Assembly: GCA_012845835.1 (NCBI GenBank)
Contig: JABAKD010000022.1
Coordinates: 11,736,718 to 11,800,717, forward strand
Reading direction: 5' to 3'
DNA length: 64,000 nucleotides
From: Undaria pinnatifida
Taxonomy: Eukaryota; Sar; Phaeophyceae; Laminariales; Alariaceae
Under the pieces are notes generated by a model. It was not told where the DNA came from. It saw nothing but the letters and a program-made list of their open reading frames with translations, and made no database searches. Below, one piece after another: positions 1 to 10,812 of this stretch. Position 1 is the stretch's first letter, and each line of letters opens with the position of its first letter. A program made the position numbers and the translations under genes.

Positions 1-733
1 AATACATACATTGCCATCTTGTATTAGGTTATTGATTTATGAAACTTGCTAAAGACGAGCGATTGATTTAGTACGCAGCTTGCGAAGATGAGTGTCGACC
101 CTACGTCCGTCGAACTCGCAGCTGACGTCGTTGCAATATGTTTATTATATATGCATGCACTCGTAAAGAAACATGAGATCGAAGGCATTCGCTCGCGCAA
201 TCCGACCAACGCTTGTATGCGCTAGTCCTCAAACAAATACGCATATACTCGTAAAAGTATGAGACTAATAGTTGCTCGCTGGAGAAGCTGAACCAATCAG
301 AAGGCCACAAACGTTTGGCGGCAGAAACAACTTGCAAGCACCTGCCGTGGGATGACTTTGTTTCTAATGGCTGTTCAACAAAAAGGAAAAAATACACTTC
401 AGAGCAGTCTGTGAGATCGACCAAAAAATGATTTTGATCAAAAACTTAGCTTTGTATGTTGCTGCGTGTGATGCTTCGATCGCGCGTGTTACGGGGGGTG
501 TATTGCCCTCGTATTATAGTACCAGTTTTTGTAGCGATACGAATTGCCTAGCGTCTCGTCGGGAGGGAAACTGGTCGCTTATTAAGCGGGTTGTTTCGCT
601 CACTCGTATCCTTCGTATGTACGAGTATCATGTTGAAGATTAGGGACGGGATGGCCAATTTGTTTCAACACGTTTCTCCTATGTTTTGGCTCGTTTTTTG
701 TGTCCTCTTGTGTGTGTTTTTTTGTTTCTCAAG
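1..733. other. Intronic or intergenic DNA upstream of the first visible Rag exon
   Basis: No exon or RNA gene is recognised. The short open frames here do not resemble the N-terminal G domain of Rag GTPases, which must lie before base 1. The stretch just before 734 is T-rich and ends in AAG, which fits a 3' splice site. Inference: mostly intron of the Rag gene. Confidence 0.5.
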
Positions 734-2242
734 TGGAGCGGACGAGGTGGTTCTGTTCGAGCAAGCGACGTTTTTGGTGATCGCCCACGCGACGGAGGTG
801 CCCCACGAGGACGTACACCGGTTCGAGAAGATATCGAACATCGTCAAGCAGTTCAAGCTCAGCGTCAGCAAGACTAGCCTGGAGTTCGAGGGCATGATGG
901 TGAGCTGTATATTATAATAGCCCTTCAACTTCAACTTCAACTTCAACCACTGGAAAAATAGCGATGACATTACAGCAGGGGTCCCCCTATAAGGCGATCT
1001 GAGTAGTGCGGTATCCTGATACAAGGCGGTCAAAATCGCTTGGCGCGACTTTGGAATAGCACTCATAACCTGGAATGACTAAGGCGGCTTCCCTCTATAA
1101 GGCGGTCGTCTTGCCCTCTATACCACACCACCGCCTTACCGGGAGGGCCGGAAAAAAAACGATACAGTAGTGCTAAATGGGATAGTAAAGGTGTTTGTTA
1201 AACGTACCCCTGGTGTATACCACTTTGGACCGAGGGTGTAAGGACCACTTTGATATTCCCCAGTTTCTGGGGTTCTTTGTGGCGGGAAGCCCGAACGCGT
1301 CCGTCCGTCCGTCTGATTACATACTGGAATAAGTACTGCCGATGTTTTAACGTACTAAATAAATAAACACTGAGCAAATAGCGCACAAGAGCAAAACGCA
1401 GCAGCAGTCGTTTATTGTCGAAAAAAACGATGTGGCAGGTCTAAAGGGGTTGTTACCTTACCTTTGTAACACGTGTTCACACGTGTTCGCGATAAAAACA
1501 TGAAACGACACCTCACCCGTACAACGATCGGAATGAAAAGCATCATACCGGAGGGGTGGCGTCTGATCTCATTTCGGATCCGCACCCACCCCCATTCCAC
1601 CCCGCTATCCTTGCCGCCACCGCCCCCACGTGACAAAGGCTACTGCAGCTCTACGATTTTTAAGACACGTGACGGCTAACACGTACACCATGGTGGTGAC
1701 CCCCCTCCGCCCCTTCCCCCCCTCCCCCCCCCCCCCCCGCCTCCTCCACCCCCCCACCTCGTCCCGCTCCTCGCTACCGCAACCACCTCCATGTGAAAAC
1801 TCCAACTTTACCGTTTTCATCGGCCACATGACGGCGAACAAGTACATTATGGTGCCCCCCCTCCCCCCCCCACCCCCCACCCGGCCCGCTCCGCGCTACC
1901 GCCGTCGCCTCCAGGTGAAAAGTTTTAATTTTTTAGTTTATCGTCAGGTGCTTGATCGCGAACACGTACATCATGTTGGTCCCCCCACCCCACCCCAACC
2001 CCAACCCCCCCCACCCCGGTTCTCGCTACCGCCACCGCCACCGCCTACAGGTGAAAAATTCTAGCTTCACGGTTTTCATCAGCCACTTGACGGCGAACAC
2101 GTACATCATGGTGGTCACCACCAGCCCCCTGGTGGAGAAGGCGACGACGGAGCTGAACATTAACGCGGCACGGAAGCACTTTCAGCGGTTACTAAGGCAA
2201 CCGGGCCGACTGGGCCACCACCAGGCCGGCCAGGTCACGTGA
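734..2242 (+). CDS. RagA: RagA/Gtr1-type Rag GTPase, last two exons (5' partial)
   Basis: C-terminal part of a Ras-related GTP-binding protein A homologue. In known systems RagA/Gtr1 pairs with RagC/Gtr2 on lysosome or vacuole membranes and recruits TORC1 when amino acids are present. Exon 734-899 encodes [18 protein letters not shown] and then a block containing [18 protein letters not shown], a signature of the RagA C-terminal roadblock-like domain; it ends at ATGATG|GTGAGC. The last exon, 2051-2242, starts after a C-rich tract and CTACAG, reads [22 protein letters not shown] through [12 protein letters not shown], and stops at TGA 2240-2242. The two exons join in phase 0 and align to the family without a gap. 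The G domain lies before the window. A GGGCT satellite begins only about 20 bp after the stop. Family call from motifs; very secure. Confidence 0.92.
1630..1980 (+). pseudogene. Three degenerate partial copies of the last Rag exon
   Basis: Segments at 1630-1701, 1793-1856 and 1915-1980 repeat the first 65-70 bp of the real last exon at 2051. Each follows a C-rich tract like the one before the real acceptor. Copy 1 still encodes TANTYTMVV, copy 2 encodes [18 protein letters not shown] in a shifted frame, and copy 3 has drifted further (its CCAG acceptor persists). They lie in the intron as a tandem array of roughly 110-150 bp units. Inference: tandem duplication of the intron-end/exon-start boundary, with only the last copy used. 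Confidence 0.8.
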
Positions 2243-2259
2243 CGGGCCTGGACCAAGTC

Positions 2260-3230
2260 ACGTCATGGGTAGGGCTGGGCTTGGCAACGCGAGGTCGGGG
2301 GGGTGGGCTGGGCTAGGCTTGGCCTGAGGCTGGGCTGGGCTGGGCTAGGCTGGGCTAGGCTGGGCTAGGCTGGGCTCCGCTAGGCACTAAGGCTAGGCAA
2401 GCTGCAGGCAAAGCAGGACAAGGCTAGCCACTGCTAGAAGGGGAAGGGATGGGCTGGACTGGGCGGGCAAGGATGGGGCTGGACCGGACTGGGCGGGGCT
2501 CGGTTAGGTAATGTGGCTAGGCAAGGCAAGGCATGGGCGGCGCCGGGCTGAGCTGGGCTGACTGAGCAGGGCGGATTAAGGCTTGGCAAGGCAAGGCATA
2601 GGAGGGCTAGGCTGGGCTGGGCTTGGCTGGACTGGCCAAGGCTGGGCGATACAGCTTTGCTCTGCTAGGTAACAAGGCTAAGCAAGGCTAGGCAGGGCAA
2701 GGCACGGGCTGGGCGGGGTTGAGTCGGACTGGGCTGAGCTAGAATGGGCTTGGCAGGTCGGGGCTGGAAGGGCTAGGCTCGGCTCGGCAATAAGGCTGGG
2801 AAAGGCTAGGCAAGGTATGGGCTGGGCTGGGCCGGGTGGGGCGGGACTAGGCTGGACCGGGTATGCCGGGCCTAGGCAAGGCAAGACAAGTCAAGGCAAG
2901 GCTAGGGCTGGGCTGGGCTGGGCTGGGCTGGGCTGGGGCGGGCGGTGTGGTGCGGAACAATGCAAGGCATGACCTCGCCCGGGTGTGTTGAGGCTTGGTT
3001 TGGCTTGGCTGGGCTGGGACTGGGCTAAGCATTATGGCTAGAAAGGACATAGGCTGGACCGAGCTGGACTGGGTGAGGCTGGGTTGGGCTGGGTAATAAC
3101 GCTAGGCTGGGCAAGAGATAGGGTTAGCTGGACCGGGCTGGGCTAGGCTTGGGTGGGCTGGGCTTGGGTGGGCTGGGCTTGGGTGGGCTGGGCTTGGCTT
3201 GGCTGGGCTTGGCTTGGCTGGACTGCCTCC
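2260..3230. repeat. GGGCT/GGCTAGGCTT-type G-rich minisatellite
   Basis: About 970 bp of imperfect repeats of GGGCTGGGCTAGGCTTGGC and variants, with interspersed AAGGCAAGGCAAG blocks. Open frames on the minus strand (Pro/Ala/Gln-rich) are repeat artefacts. No gene seen. Confidence 0.9.
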
Positions 3231-4470
3231 CGTGATTGTTTTGAGGCAACAGCAGCAGGAGTGCGTGGTTTGGATTATGCATGCCGTAATCGTTTGAGGA
3301 AGTAGCAGCAGCGGTGTGGCTGATTTTTCCGTTTTTATTAAAGGCAACAGCAGTGTGAGGCGTGGCTTGGTGCTTCCCGTAATTGTTTGAGGCAGCAAGC
3401 AGCAGCTGCTGCAGCAGAAGCAGTGACATGGCGTGGTTTGTGAACCCCTTCTTTTTACAGCAGCAACAGCAGGATTGATGTGGCATGGCCTGTGCATCCC
3501 ATATTTTTGAGGCGATTGCGGTGTTATGTCCCGTTGAGTCCGTATTTGTTCGAGGTAGCAGCAGAAGCAATGGCATGGCATGTGCTTCCCATATTTTTGA
3601 GGCAGCAGCCGCAGCGTGATGTGATGTGGTGTAGCCGGTGGGGCCCGTAATTGTTTGAGGCAGCAGTAGAAGCAGTAACATGACGTGTGCATCCCATATT
3701 GTTGAGACAGCAGCAGCAGCAAGAGAGTTGTGGTATGCCCGATGAGTCCAGAAACTGTTTGAGACTGCTGCAATGGTATGTGGCCAGTGCGTCCCGTACT
3801 TGTTTGAGTCTCCAGGAGAAGCAGAAGCAGTGGCGTGGCTTCTGCATCCATATTTTTGAGGCAGCAACAGCAGCAGGAGTGCTTTGGTGTGCTGCCGGTG
3901 GAGCCCCGAAATTTAATTGAGGCGGCCTCAGTGGTGTGGTCAATGCCTGCTGTGACTGCTTGAGGCAACAGCATCAGTGGTATGGCCGATGTATCCCGTT
4001 TTTTTCTTAATCAGCAGCAGGAACGGCAATGAACGGCGTGGCCTGTTGCTTCCCGTCCCGTGTTTTTTGAGCCAGCAGCAGCGGTGGCGTGGCTAATGCG
4101 TCGCGTATTTTTTTAAGGCGGCAGCAGTGCGCGCCGCGGCGTGCTGCATCCGTGTTTGTTTGAGGCAGCGGCAGGAGGGATGTGATTTGATGGACGTATC
4201 CCGTAATCGTGTGAGGCAGCAACAGCGGCGGTGGTGATGATGTGGCTGATGCGCCGGGTATTGTTTTAACGCAGCAGCAGTGAGTGGGGCGGCCTGCTGC
4301 GTCCCGTAATTGTTCGAGGAAGCGGCAGCAACGATGGTGTGGCTGTTGCGTTGCGTCCCGCATTATTTTTAAGGCAGCACCAGTCCTGCTGCGCCCCGCA
4401 AGTGTCTGAGGCAGCAGCAGCAGCAGCAGCAGTGGCGCGGTCTGTACGTCCCATAAAAAGTCGTTGTATG
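3230..4470. repeat. ~60-bp degenerate minisatellite built on GTTTGAGGCAGCAG
   Basis: Units of roughly 55-65 bp recur about twenty times. Each has a core CCCGTAATTGTTTGAGG, a short CAGCAGCAG run, then TGGCGTGGCTGATGC or a variant. It directly abuts the GGGCT satellite. A 290-codon minus-strand frame across it follows the repeat and is not treated as a gene. Confidence 0.88.
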
Positions 4471-5420
4471 TATTAAGGGGAAAAGACTGGGGCACGTCGT
4501 AGTGGCGACGAGAGTGGGGTGGAGTTGAAGGTGGTCGGAGGGGAAGGGGGGGGGGGGGGGGGGCGGGCATGAAAGTCTTCCCGAGCGCTCGTCCTGCCCC
4601 CGCTCAGGTTCTCTCGCTCTACCTGAGTTGCTTTTTGTCTCTCGATCGAAAATTGTTTTACTTTTGGGCGTTTTCGATAGGATGGGACGAGGATGGGAGA
4701 GGGCGGCGGTAAGGAAGGAGGGGGGAGAGGGGGTCCAAAGAAAGGATGAAGTGAAGAAGGCGAGAGATGAGGGGGGAAAGGGGGAGGGGGGGGTGACGGG
4801 AGACGGGACACACACGGCAAGGACACCAGATTACGAATTTACGCCCACCATCAGCACCAGATTACAGATTACCTAATGCTGGTTGGTGCTGCATTGTTGA
4901 TGGGTTGGTTGTCTTGCGCGATGTTTCCCTTTTCTGCTCGTCTTTACGCGCCGTGTCGTATGTACGTACGTGCAGCACTGTTAACAGCAGAATGGCATAA
5001 TAGTAACACTACTGTGCATCAACAGCAGTGACATAATATATTAAACTCTGCAGCAACAAAAGCAACAACAGCATCAACAGTAGTGGCATCGTATTACGCA
5101 GTACAAGAGCGCAGCAACAACTAACTGCAAACAGGACCCTACTGCAGAGTATTCTGCTGCTACTGATGTAGCAGCGGTTGCTTCAGCAGCAGCAGCAAGT
5201 ATACAGCGATCATAGCAGGTTGCTTGTTTTTGGAGTGGTGTTCGGTGCGGCGTTCGGTGTAGTGTGCGGGGCGACTCGCCGCGTAGCCTGGGTCGGGGCG
5301 ACTTTGGTTGAGTCGGATTGAACTGATCGCACTGGGTTGTGTTTTTTGGTGCAAGGTTTTCGAGCGCCAAAACGCCTGATTAAAACCGGAAGGACGCAGA
5401 CAGCGCACGTCCGTTTTTTG
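4471..5420. other. Gene-free stretch with a G run and CAG-rich sequence
   Basis: Contains a G homopolymer (about 4548-4563), a purine-rich block 4690-4800 and scattered CAGCAG triplets 4980-5200. No conserved coding sequence or RNA gene recognised. Confidence 0.6.
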
Positions 5421-5870
5421 CCAGACCCACCGACCGGCCTATCGCCCGACCTACTAACAGACCTCCCAACTGGCCTACTGACTGGCCTATGGGCTGGCCT
5501 ATTGATTGGCCTATCGACCGACCTACTGACCGACATACCGACCGGCCTACTGACTGATCTACCCACTGGCCAACTGACCGGACCTACCAACTGGCCTACT
5601 GGCCGGCCTACCGACCGACCTACCGATCGGCCTACTGACCGGCCTACCGACCATCCAGCCGACCGGCCTACCGATCGACCGGCCTATCGTCCAGGCTACC
5701 GGTCGGCCTACCGCTCAGCCTACCAGCCGCCCTATCAACCGTCCTACTGACCGACCGACCGGTTCTACCGACCGGCATACCGACCACAGCCTACCGACCG
5801 GTATACTGACTTGCCTCCTGACCGGCCTACCGATCGACCTCCCGACCTCCTGACGGTTGGGCTGGCAGGA
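5421..5870. repeat. GACCGGCCTACC minisatellite
   Basis: About 450 bp of 12-bp-scale repeats (GACCGGCCTACC, GACCGACCTACT and variants). Translation gives TDRPTDRPTDRPA-like peptides, which come from the repeat and are not evidence for a protein. Confidence 0.9.
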
Positions 5871-6685
5871 GTTGTTGAGTGCTGTTGGTCGGCAGGGGTT
5901 GTTGAACTGATGGCGACCATTGTTTTTCTCGTCATAGCCCGTAGGTTAGGTGGGTGTGAAACATATTGGTTGGCTGGCGAGGGTGAGATGTGAAACCCTT
6001 TCTTTGCTCTCCCGCCGCTTTTAGAGTGTGTTGTGTTTCGCGAGCCTCGCCCTTGATTATGCTGGGGCTTTTTTCCGTTAGGCCCGCACCCGCTCCTGGC
6101 TGGCGTTGCGTCGCTTCGTGCATATTGTCCGCTTCAGCGGTGGCGGCGGCTGTCATGATGTTGCCGGTTCAAGAGAAAGTGGAGAACGGCAGCAGCAGCA
6201 GCAGCAGCAGCAGCCAGCAGCACGGAATAATGCGATGTGATGTTGTCTGGTTTAAAAAAAGGAAGGACGGCGGCAGGCAGCAGCTGCACAACCTCCATGC
6301 GGTGTGAAGAATGTTGTCTGGAACGAGGGACGGCGGCAGCAACAGTAGCCGCAGGATCACCGTGCATGCGGTGTGATGATGATGTTATCTGTTATGCAAC
6401 CGATCGAAATGTCGCACGCAGCTTGCAATACACTCCGTATGAGTTTCGACGAAGTCCTCGATCTCACCGCCGAGGTGTGTGTGTGTTTTTTTTTTAGCAG
6501 CAGCAGCAGCGGCAGCAAACATTCGCTTTTCCGCGTGAGTGGTGGATTTTGTCCTACAGCAGTAGTGCTTGCTGTTCCAATGAATCATGCAGGGGGCAAC
6601 AGTGGCGGCGAGGCACTTATTAATAGCACCACCACAGGCGCGACATCCCAGGCGCGAACGCTTTTTCAGTAATTGTTGTGTGATG
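5871..6685. other. Gene-free, CAG/GCGG-rich stretch before the LTR element
   Basis: Two loose copies of a CAGCAG-rich block each ending near GCGGTGTGA (6180-6310 and 6335-6380). No recognised gene. The last four bases, CATC at 6686-6689, are one copy of the target duplication of the next element. Confidence 0.55.
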
Positions 6686-6689
6686 CATC

Positions 6690-7197
6690 TGTTACGGTTC
6701 TGTGACAGTTTCAAGAGTTGCTATGACAGAGGCGTTTTCGTGATAGTAGGGGCCGCGATATTTACGTCCCCTCCCTAAGTCGGGTGTGGCTGCCCCACCC
6801 GGACACTTCACTTCTTCCCTTTTTACCCACTTCACTTCTTCAACCAACCATCAACCATCCTTCCACAATTCCTTGGGTTCACGTTCATAAACCTTCGGAT
6901 CAGCAATCAAGTTACCATTTTCACACTACTTTCTCGGGAAGCTTCCCATCTTGAGCACTTGCACAAGGGACTTGCTCTCTTTCTCCGAGGAACGCACAAG
7001 CGCTTTCTGAACTCGGTCGTATCGGGCCTTCGGAGGTCAGTCATTGTGAATACCTGAGGCGTGCTACAGATATGGCCTATGTGTGGACCTTGCGATGCTA
7101 GTAGGCTAGATACCCTCGTCTTCTTCGCCATGAATATACTTGCATGTCTCACCTTGATTCCAGACCGACTCCACTGTTTAGGCTCCGATTCGTGACA
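6690..7197 (+). repeat. 5' LTR of the 6690-9162 element
   Basis: Same length as the 3' LTR and about 99% identical by eye; begins TGTTACGG and ends GTGACA. The next base starts the tRNA-complementary sequence. Confidence 0.93.
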
Positions 7198-7273
7198 TGG
7201 TGTCCAATCCGAGAATCGAACTCGGGTTTCCACAGCCACAATGTTGTGTACTGACCACTATACTTATTAGACC
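7198..7273 (-). tRNA. Full-length tRNA-His(GTG)-like copy with encoded CCA, at the primer-binding site
   Basis: Read on the minus strand, 76 nt fold as a tRNA: extra G at -1, acceptor GTCTAAT paired with ATTGGAC, D arm with TAGTGGTCAGTA, anticodon loop TTGTGGC (anticodon GTG, His), T stem CCGAG/CTCGG around TTCGATT, discriminator A and genomic CCA. One anticodon-stem pair (A.G) is mismatched. The CCA abuts the LTR end with no gap, so on the plus strand it forms the primer-binding site TGGTGTCCAATCCGAGAA and continues through the whole tRNA rather than the usual ~18 nt. The encoded CCA and exact junction argue for a reverse-transcribed tRNA primer rather than a normal tRNA gene. Whether it is transcribed is unknown. 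Confidence 0.85.
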
Positions 7274-8330
7274 GGCAAAAGCGGAACTCCGATGCCAGGC
7301 ATCAAAGCACAAAAATAAGAAGAATCTGACACAATAAACCTCAAACAAAATAAACGGCATACAATATAACCCTACTACACCAAAACGCAATGTCGGTAGC
7401 TCAATAACATACCGCAAAAAGAACAAAAGTACGACGGGCAAAGAAATCCTAAACCTTTGGCAAAAGTGGAACTCCGATGCCAGGTATCAAAGCACAAAAA
7501 GGAAGAATGTGACACAATAAACCGCAAACAAAATAAACGGCTGAAGGTCGAGGATAAGTATGTAGCCCTCACCAAACAACCACTTAATAGTCTATTTAAA
7601 TTCAACTCATACCCAAATAGTAAACACGACCCCGTCACTTCTCAAGAGACTGTACCAACAGCCTATCCAATAAGAGAAGTGACGGGGTCGTGTTTACTAT
7701 TTGGGTATGAGTTGAATTTAAATAGACTATTAAGTGGTTGTTTGGTGAGGGCTACATACTTATCCTCGACCTTCAGCCGTTTATTTTGTTTGCGGTTTAT
7801 TGTGTCACATTCTTCCTTTTTGTGCTTTGATACCTGGCATCGGAGTTCCGCTTTTGCCAAAGGTTTAGGATTTATTTGCCCGTCGTACTTTTGTTCTTTT
7901 TGCGGTATGTTATTGAGCTACCGACATTGCGTTTTGGTGTAGTAGGGTTATATTGTATGCCGTTTATTTTGTTTGAGGTTTATCGTGTCAGATTCTTCTT
8001 ATTTTTTTTGCGCTTAGATGCCTGGCATCGGAGTTCCGCTTTTTTTGCCGAAGGTATATTATTTCTTTGCCCGTCGTGCTTTTCTTCTTTTTGCGGTATG
8101 TTATTGAGCTACCGACATTGCGTTTTGGTGGAGGATTATATTGTATGCCGTTTATTCTGTTCGAGGTTTATTGTGTCAGATTCTTCTTATTTTTGTGCTT
8201 TGATGCCTGGCATCGGAGTTCCGCTTTTTTTGCCGAAGATTTATTATTTCTTTGCCCGTCGTGCTTTTGTTCTTTTTGCGATATGTTGCTGAGTTACCGA
8301 CGTTGCATTTTGATGGACAATTATATTGTA
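7274..8330. repeat. Large inverted repeat made of ~184-bp units inside the LTR element
   Basis: Left arm 7274-7643 and right arm 7674 to about 8043 are inverted copies separated by about 30 nt. The inner ~190 bp of each arm look essentially perfect, so the RNA could fold into a hairpin several hundred bp long. The outer parts are tandem units of about 184 bp (landmarks: ATGCCAGGCATC-like, GGAGTTCCGC, CGTCGTACTTTTGTTC) that continue to about 8330. The same frame therefore occurs on both strands. No protein family recognised. Confidence 0.88.
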
Positions 8331-8646
8331 TGTGGGCAGACTCAAAAAGGAGTAGACGAGTCAGTTCCGTGGAGTTGCGTGCTGCTTTCGTGTACGTTAA
8401 TTTCGTTCACATACGGACTTTTAGCCATTCATTGAATAGTGGTCAGGCGATCAAATACGCAGTGAAAAGGCAGGGGGGAGGGTTTTTATCGAGGATTTCC
8501 CTCTTATGGCCCCTGTGTTGTTTTCGGTTTGTTAGCCTATCCTCGAGGTCATTATTTCTGTAATTAAAGAGCTTTGCGGCTCTGTACCCTTGGCTATACA
8601 GTCACAGGATTGCTATAGCATATTGCTCTTGTCATCGCATTATGCT

Positions 8647-8654
8647 AGGGGGGG
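8647..8654 (+). other. Polypurine tract of the 6690-9162 element
   Basis: AGGGGGGG immediately precedes the 3' LTR start (TGTTACGG), the expected site of plus-strand priming. Confidence 0.8.
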
Positions 8655-9162
8655 TGTTACGGTTTTGTGACAGTTTCAAGAGTTGCTATGACAGAGGCGT
8701 TTTCGTGATAGTAGGGGCCGCGATATTTACGTCCCCTCCCTAAGTCGGGTGTGGCTGCCCCACCCGGACACTTCACTTCTTCCCTTTTTACCCACTTCAC
8801 TTCTTCAACCAACCATCAACCATCCTTCCACAATTCCTTGGTTTCACGTTCATAAACCTTCGGATCAGCAATCAAGTTACCATTTTCACACTAGTTTCTC
8901 GGGAAGCTTCCCATCTTGAGCACTTGCACAAGGGACTTGCTCTCTTTCTCCGAGGAACGCACAAGCGCTTTCTGAACTCGGTCGTATCGGGCCTTCGGAG
9001 GTCAGTCATTGTGAATACCTGAGGCGTGCTACAGATATGGCCTATGTGTGGACCTTGCGATGCTAGTAGGCTAGATACCCTCGTCTTCTTCGCCATGAAT
9101 ATACTTGCATGTCTCACCTTGATTCCAGACCGGCTCCACTGTTTAGGCTCTGATTCGTGACA
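8655..9162 (+). repeat. 3' LTR of the 6690-9162 element
   Basis: Direct repeat of 6690-7197; followed by CATC, the right target duplication. Confidence 0.93.
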
Positions 9163-10812
9163 CATCTACGGTGCTATGTACACCTGTCCGGCAAAAAAGT
9201 AATCCTGGCGTGCTGGATCGCCTGGCGTACTCCACAGATGCACCGACAAAATTGCGCAATATAGACTATACGAGTAGACTATACTCTTTGTAAGTATGTA
9301 TGTGGGGTTGTGTTTCTCATCTCTCTGGCCTTGGCTCCACCCAGCGATGGCCACGATAGCTCCCGAGAGATGGCAGACGATCTCACCGAGTCTCACAGAC
9401 CGCGAGCAGATGCATAAGTGACTTCTCCTCGACCACCCGGCAGCCACCAGACACCACCAGCATGTTCCGATCACACAGCAAGTTTCGCCCTGCTGCTGAG
9501 CACTGTTTTTTTTTTCGTGGACGATATACGAGCAACAGGATACGATAACGACGTGTTGCTTTGTATTCTTTGGTCTCCTGCTGGTTTTTAAAAAAGCATT
9601 TTTGTTTCGTGTGCCCGGATTTTGGTCGTCATGGCTGATGCTTGCTGTAGCATACGTCACGCGTGATTTCATTTGATTGAAGGGTTCGCAGTGTTCATTC
9701 TAGTAACTAATCGAAGGGGCAGACACATTTGAACTTTCCGCCGAAGACAATTCCAGTGTTCGCTATAATTCCCCGATTCTCGCCGTCTAGCGATGAACTC
9801 GAGAATCACGAATAACGAATTATCTGGTCCAGTGAGCGACCGCTCTCCAGTTGTAAACAACAGCAGCAGCAGAAGAGCTCTTGTCCGTCTGCGTGTTCTC
9901 GTACCAGTCTGCCAGCACCGTCCCGTGCGGTATCCACTTGGTATCCCCACAAGCGCGATCAACCAAACAATGCCAGCTGCTGCTGTCAGAGCCAGCTGCT
10001 ACTGTCAAAGTAAGCTCTATACGTACTCCGCCACAAAAACTTTGAACCATAACGCCGAAGTCTCTCTATGAAAAACAAACAACATGATTGTTCTTGATCG
10101 GTTCCCGATTCCTAGTAATATTTCTCGTAGTTCTGACATGGGTGGCGAGTGTGTTACCAGTTTATCTTCTTGTCGCGTGTCCTTGTGGGTGTACGTGGGT
10201 GTTTTCCGCGGTTGACGGTTTTCTGCCGGGTGCTTCACGTACAGACTAATGATAGCGGGGACGATGGCAACCGCCCGTGGAGGCAACCGTCGCGAGAAAA
10301 TGAAAAAAATGATCGTCATTGTCATCATGTCTCTGCTAAGGCCTCCGACGAGCGAGCGAGAAGGCGGCATCGGCTACGTTAGATAAAAACGGATACTTCG
10401 TACATTTTTTAAAAACAGGACACCTTCCTGCAATTCGTGGGTATCTTGGGCAGCCCCCGCTCCGCCCTGCACCGCCTCTCCCGTCCCGGGATTTCCCTGT
10501 CTGTTCCGTTGGGCGCCATTCCTCTCAAGTAGCGAAACAACAAAAAGTCTCGAAACATCGCGAGCCAATCCCCTCTCGTATAATGTATTTTGCTGTTAAT
10601 GTTGGGGAGACGTCGTTGTGTCTGGCGGCTGGGCTGCCATCGATCGCCCGTTCCGCCCCTGCCCCCTGCCCCCCTAAGCCCTGCCCCTCTAGGCACCCTT
10701 CCTCTCCAGTCCAGCACAGCCGAAAACGCCTCCAGTATTTGGGGCGAAGACCTCCTAATTATTTTAGGCCTCATTGGTTAGTGTTGTGGTGGCGTTGTTG
10801 ACTGGCGGTAGG
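9163..10812. other. Gene-free stretch between two LTR elements
   Basis: A 168-codon frame on the minus strand (9166-9672) has no recognisable domain and a composition unlike the supported exons. A short minus-strand frame near 9900-9950 (with GTVLADWYENTQ) could be an exon but has no matching splice sites that I can defend. No RNA gene seen. Confidence 0.5.

Larger units (their letters stand above)
6690..9162 (+). mobile_element. Non-autonomous LTR retrotransposon with full-length tRNA-His primer site
   Basis: Complete 2,473-bp element. Two 508-bp direct repeats, 6690-7197 and 8655-9162, begin TGTTACGG, end GTGACA (TG..CA) and differ at only a handful of positions, so the insertion looks young. 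CATC flanks both ends (6686-6689, 9163-9166), a 4-bp target duplication. The 5' LTR is followed immediately by an antisense tRNA copy (7198-7273). The 3' LTR is preceded by the purine tract AGGGGGGG (8647-8654). The 1.46 kb interior encodes no gag, protease, integrase or reverse transcriptase; it is dominated by a large inverted/tandem repeat. It must depend on enzymes of another element. Orientation follows from the primer site and polypurine tract. Confidence 0.93.

Noticed and set aside
3102-3974. 290-codon minus-strand frame plus overlapping 247- and 139-codon frames
   Set aside because: Several frames stay open at once because the ~60-bp units lack stops; composition simply mirrors the repeat.
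7457-7942. 161-codon frame in the LTR element as a possible gag
   Set aside because: The same peptide is encoded on both strands because of the inverted repeat, and no gag or zinc-knuckle motif is present.
9166-9672. 168-codon minus-strand frame beside the LTR element
   Set aside because: No domain, no exon structure, and composition like intergenic DNA; kept only as a note.
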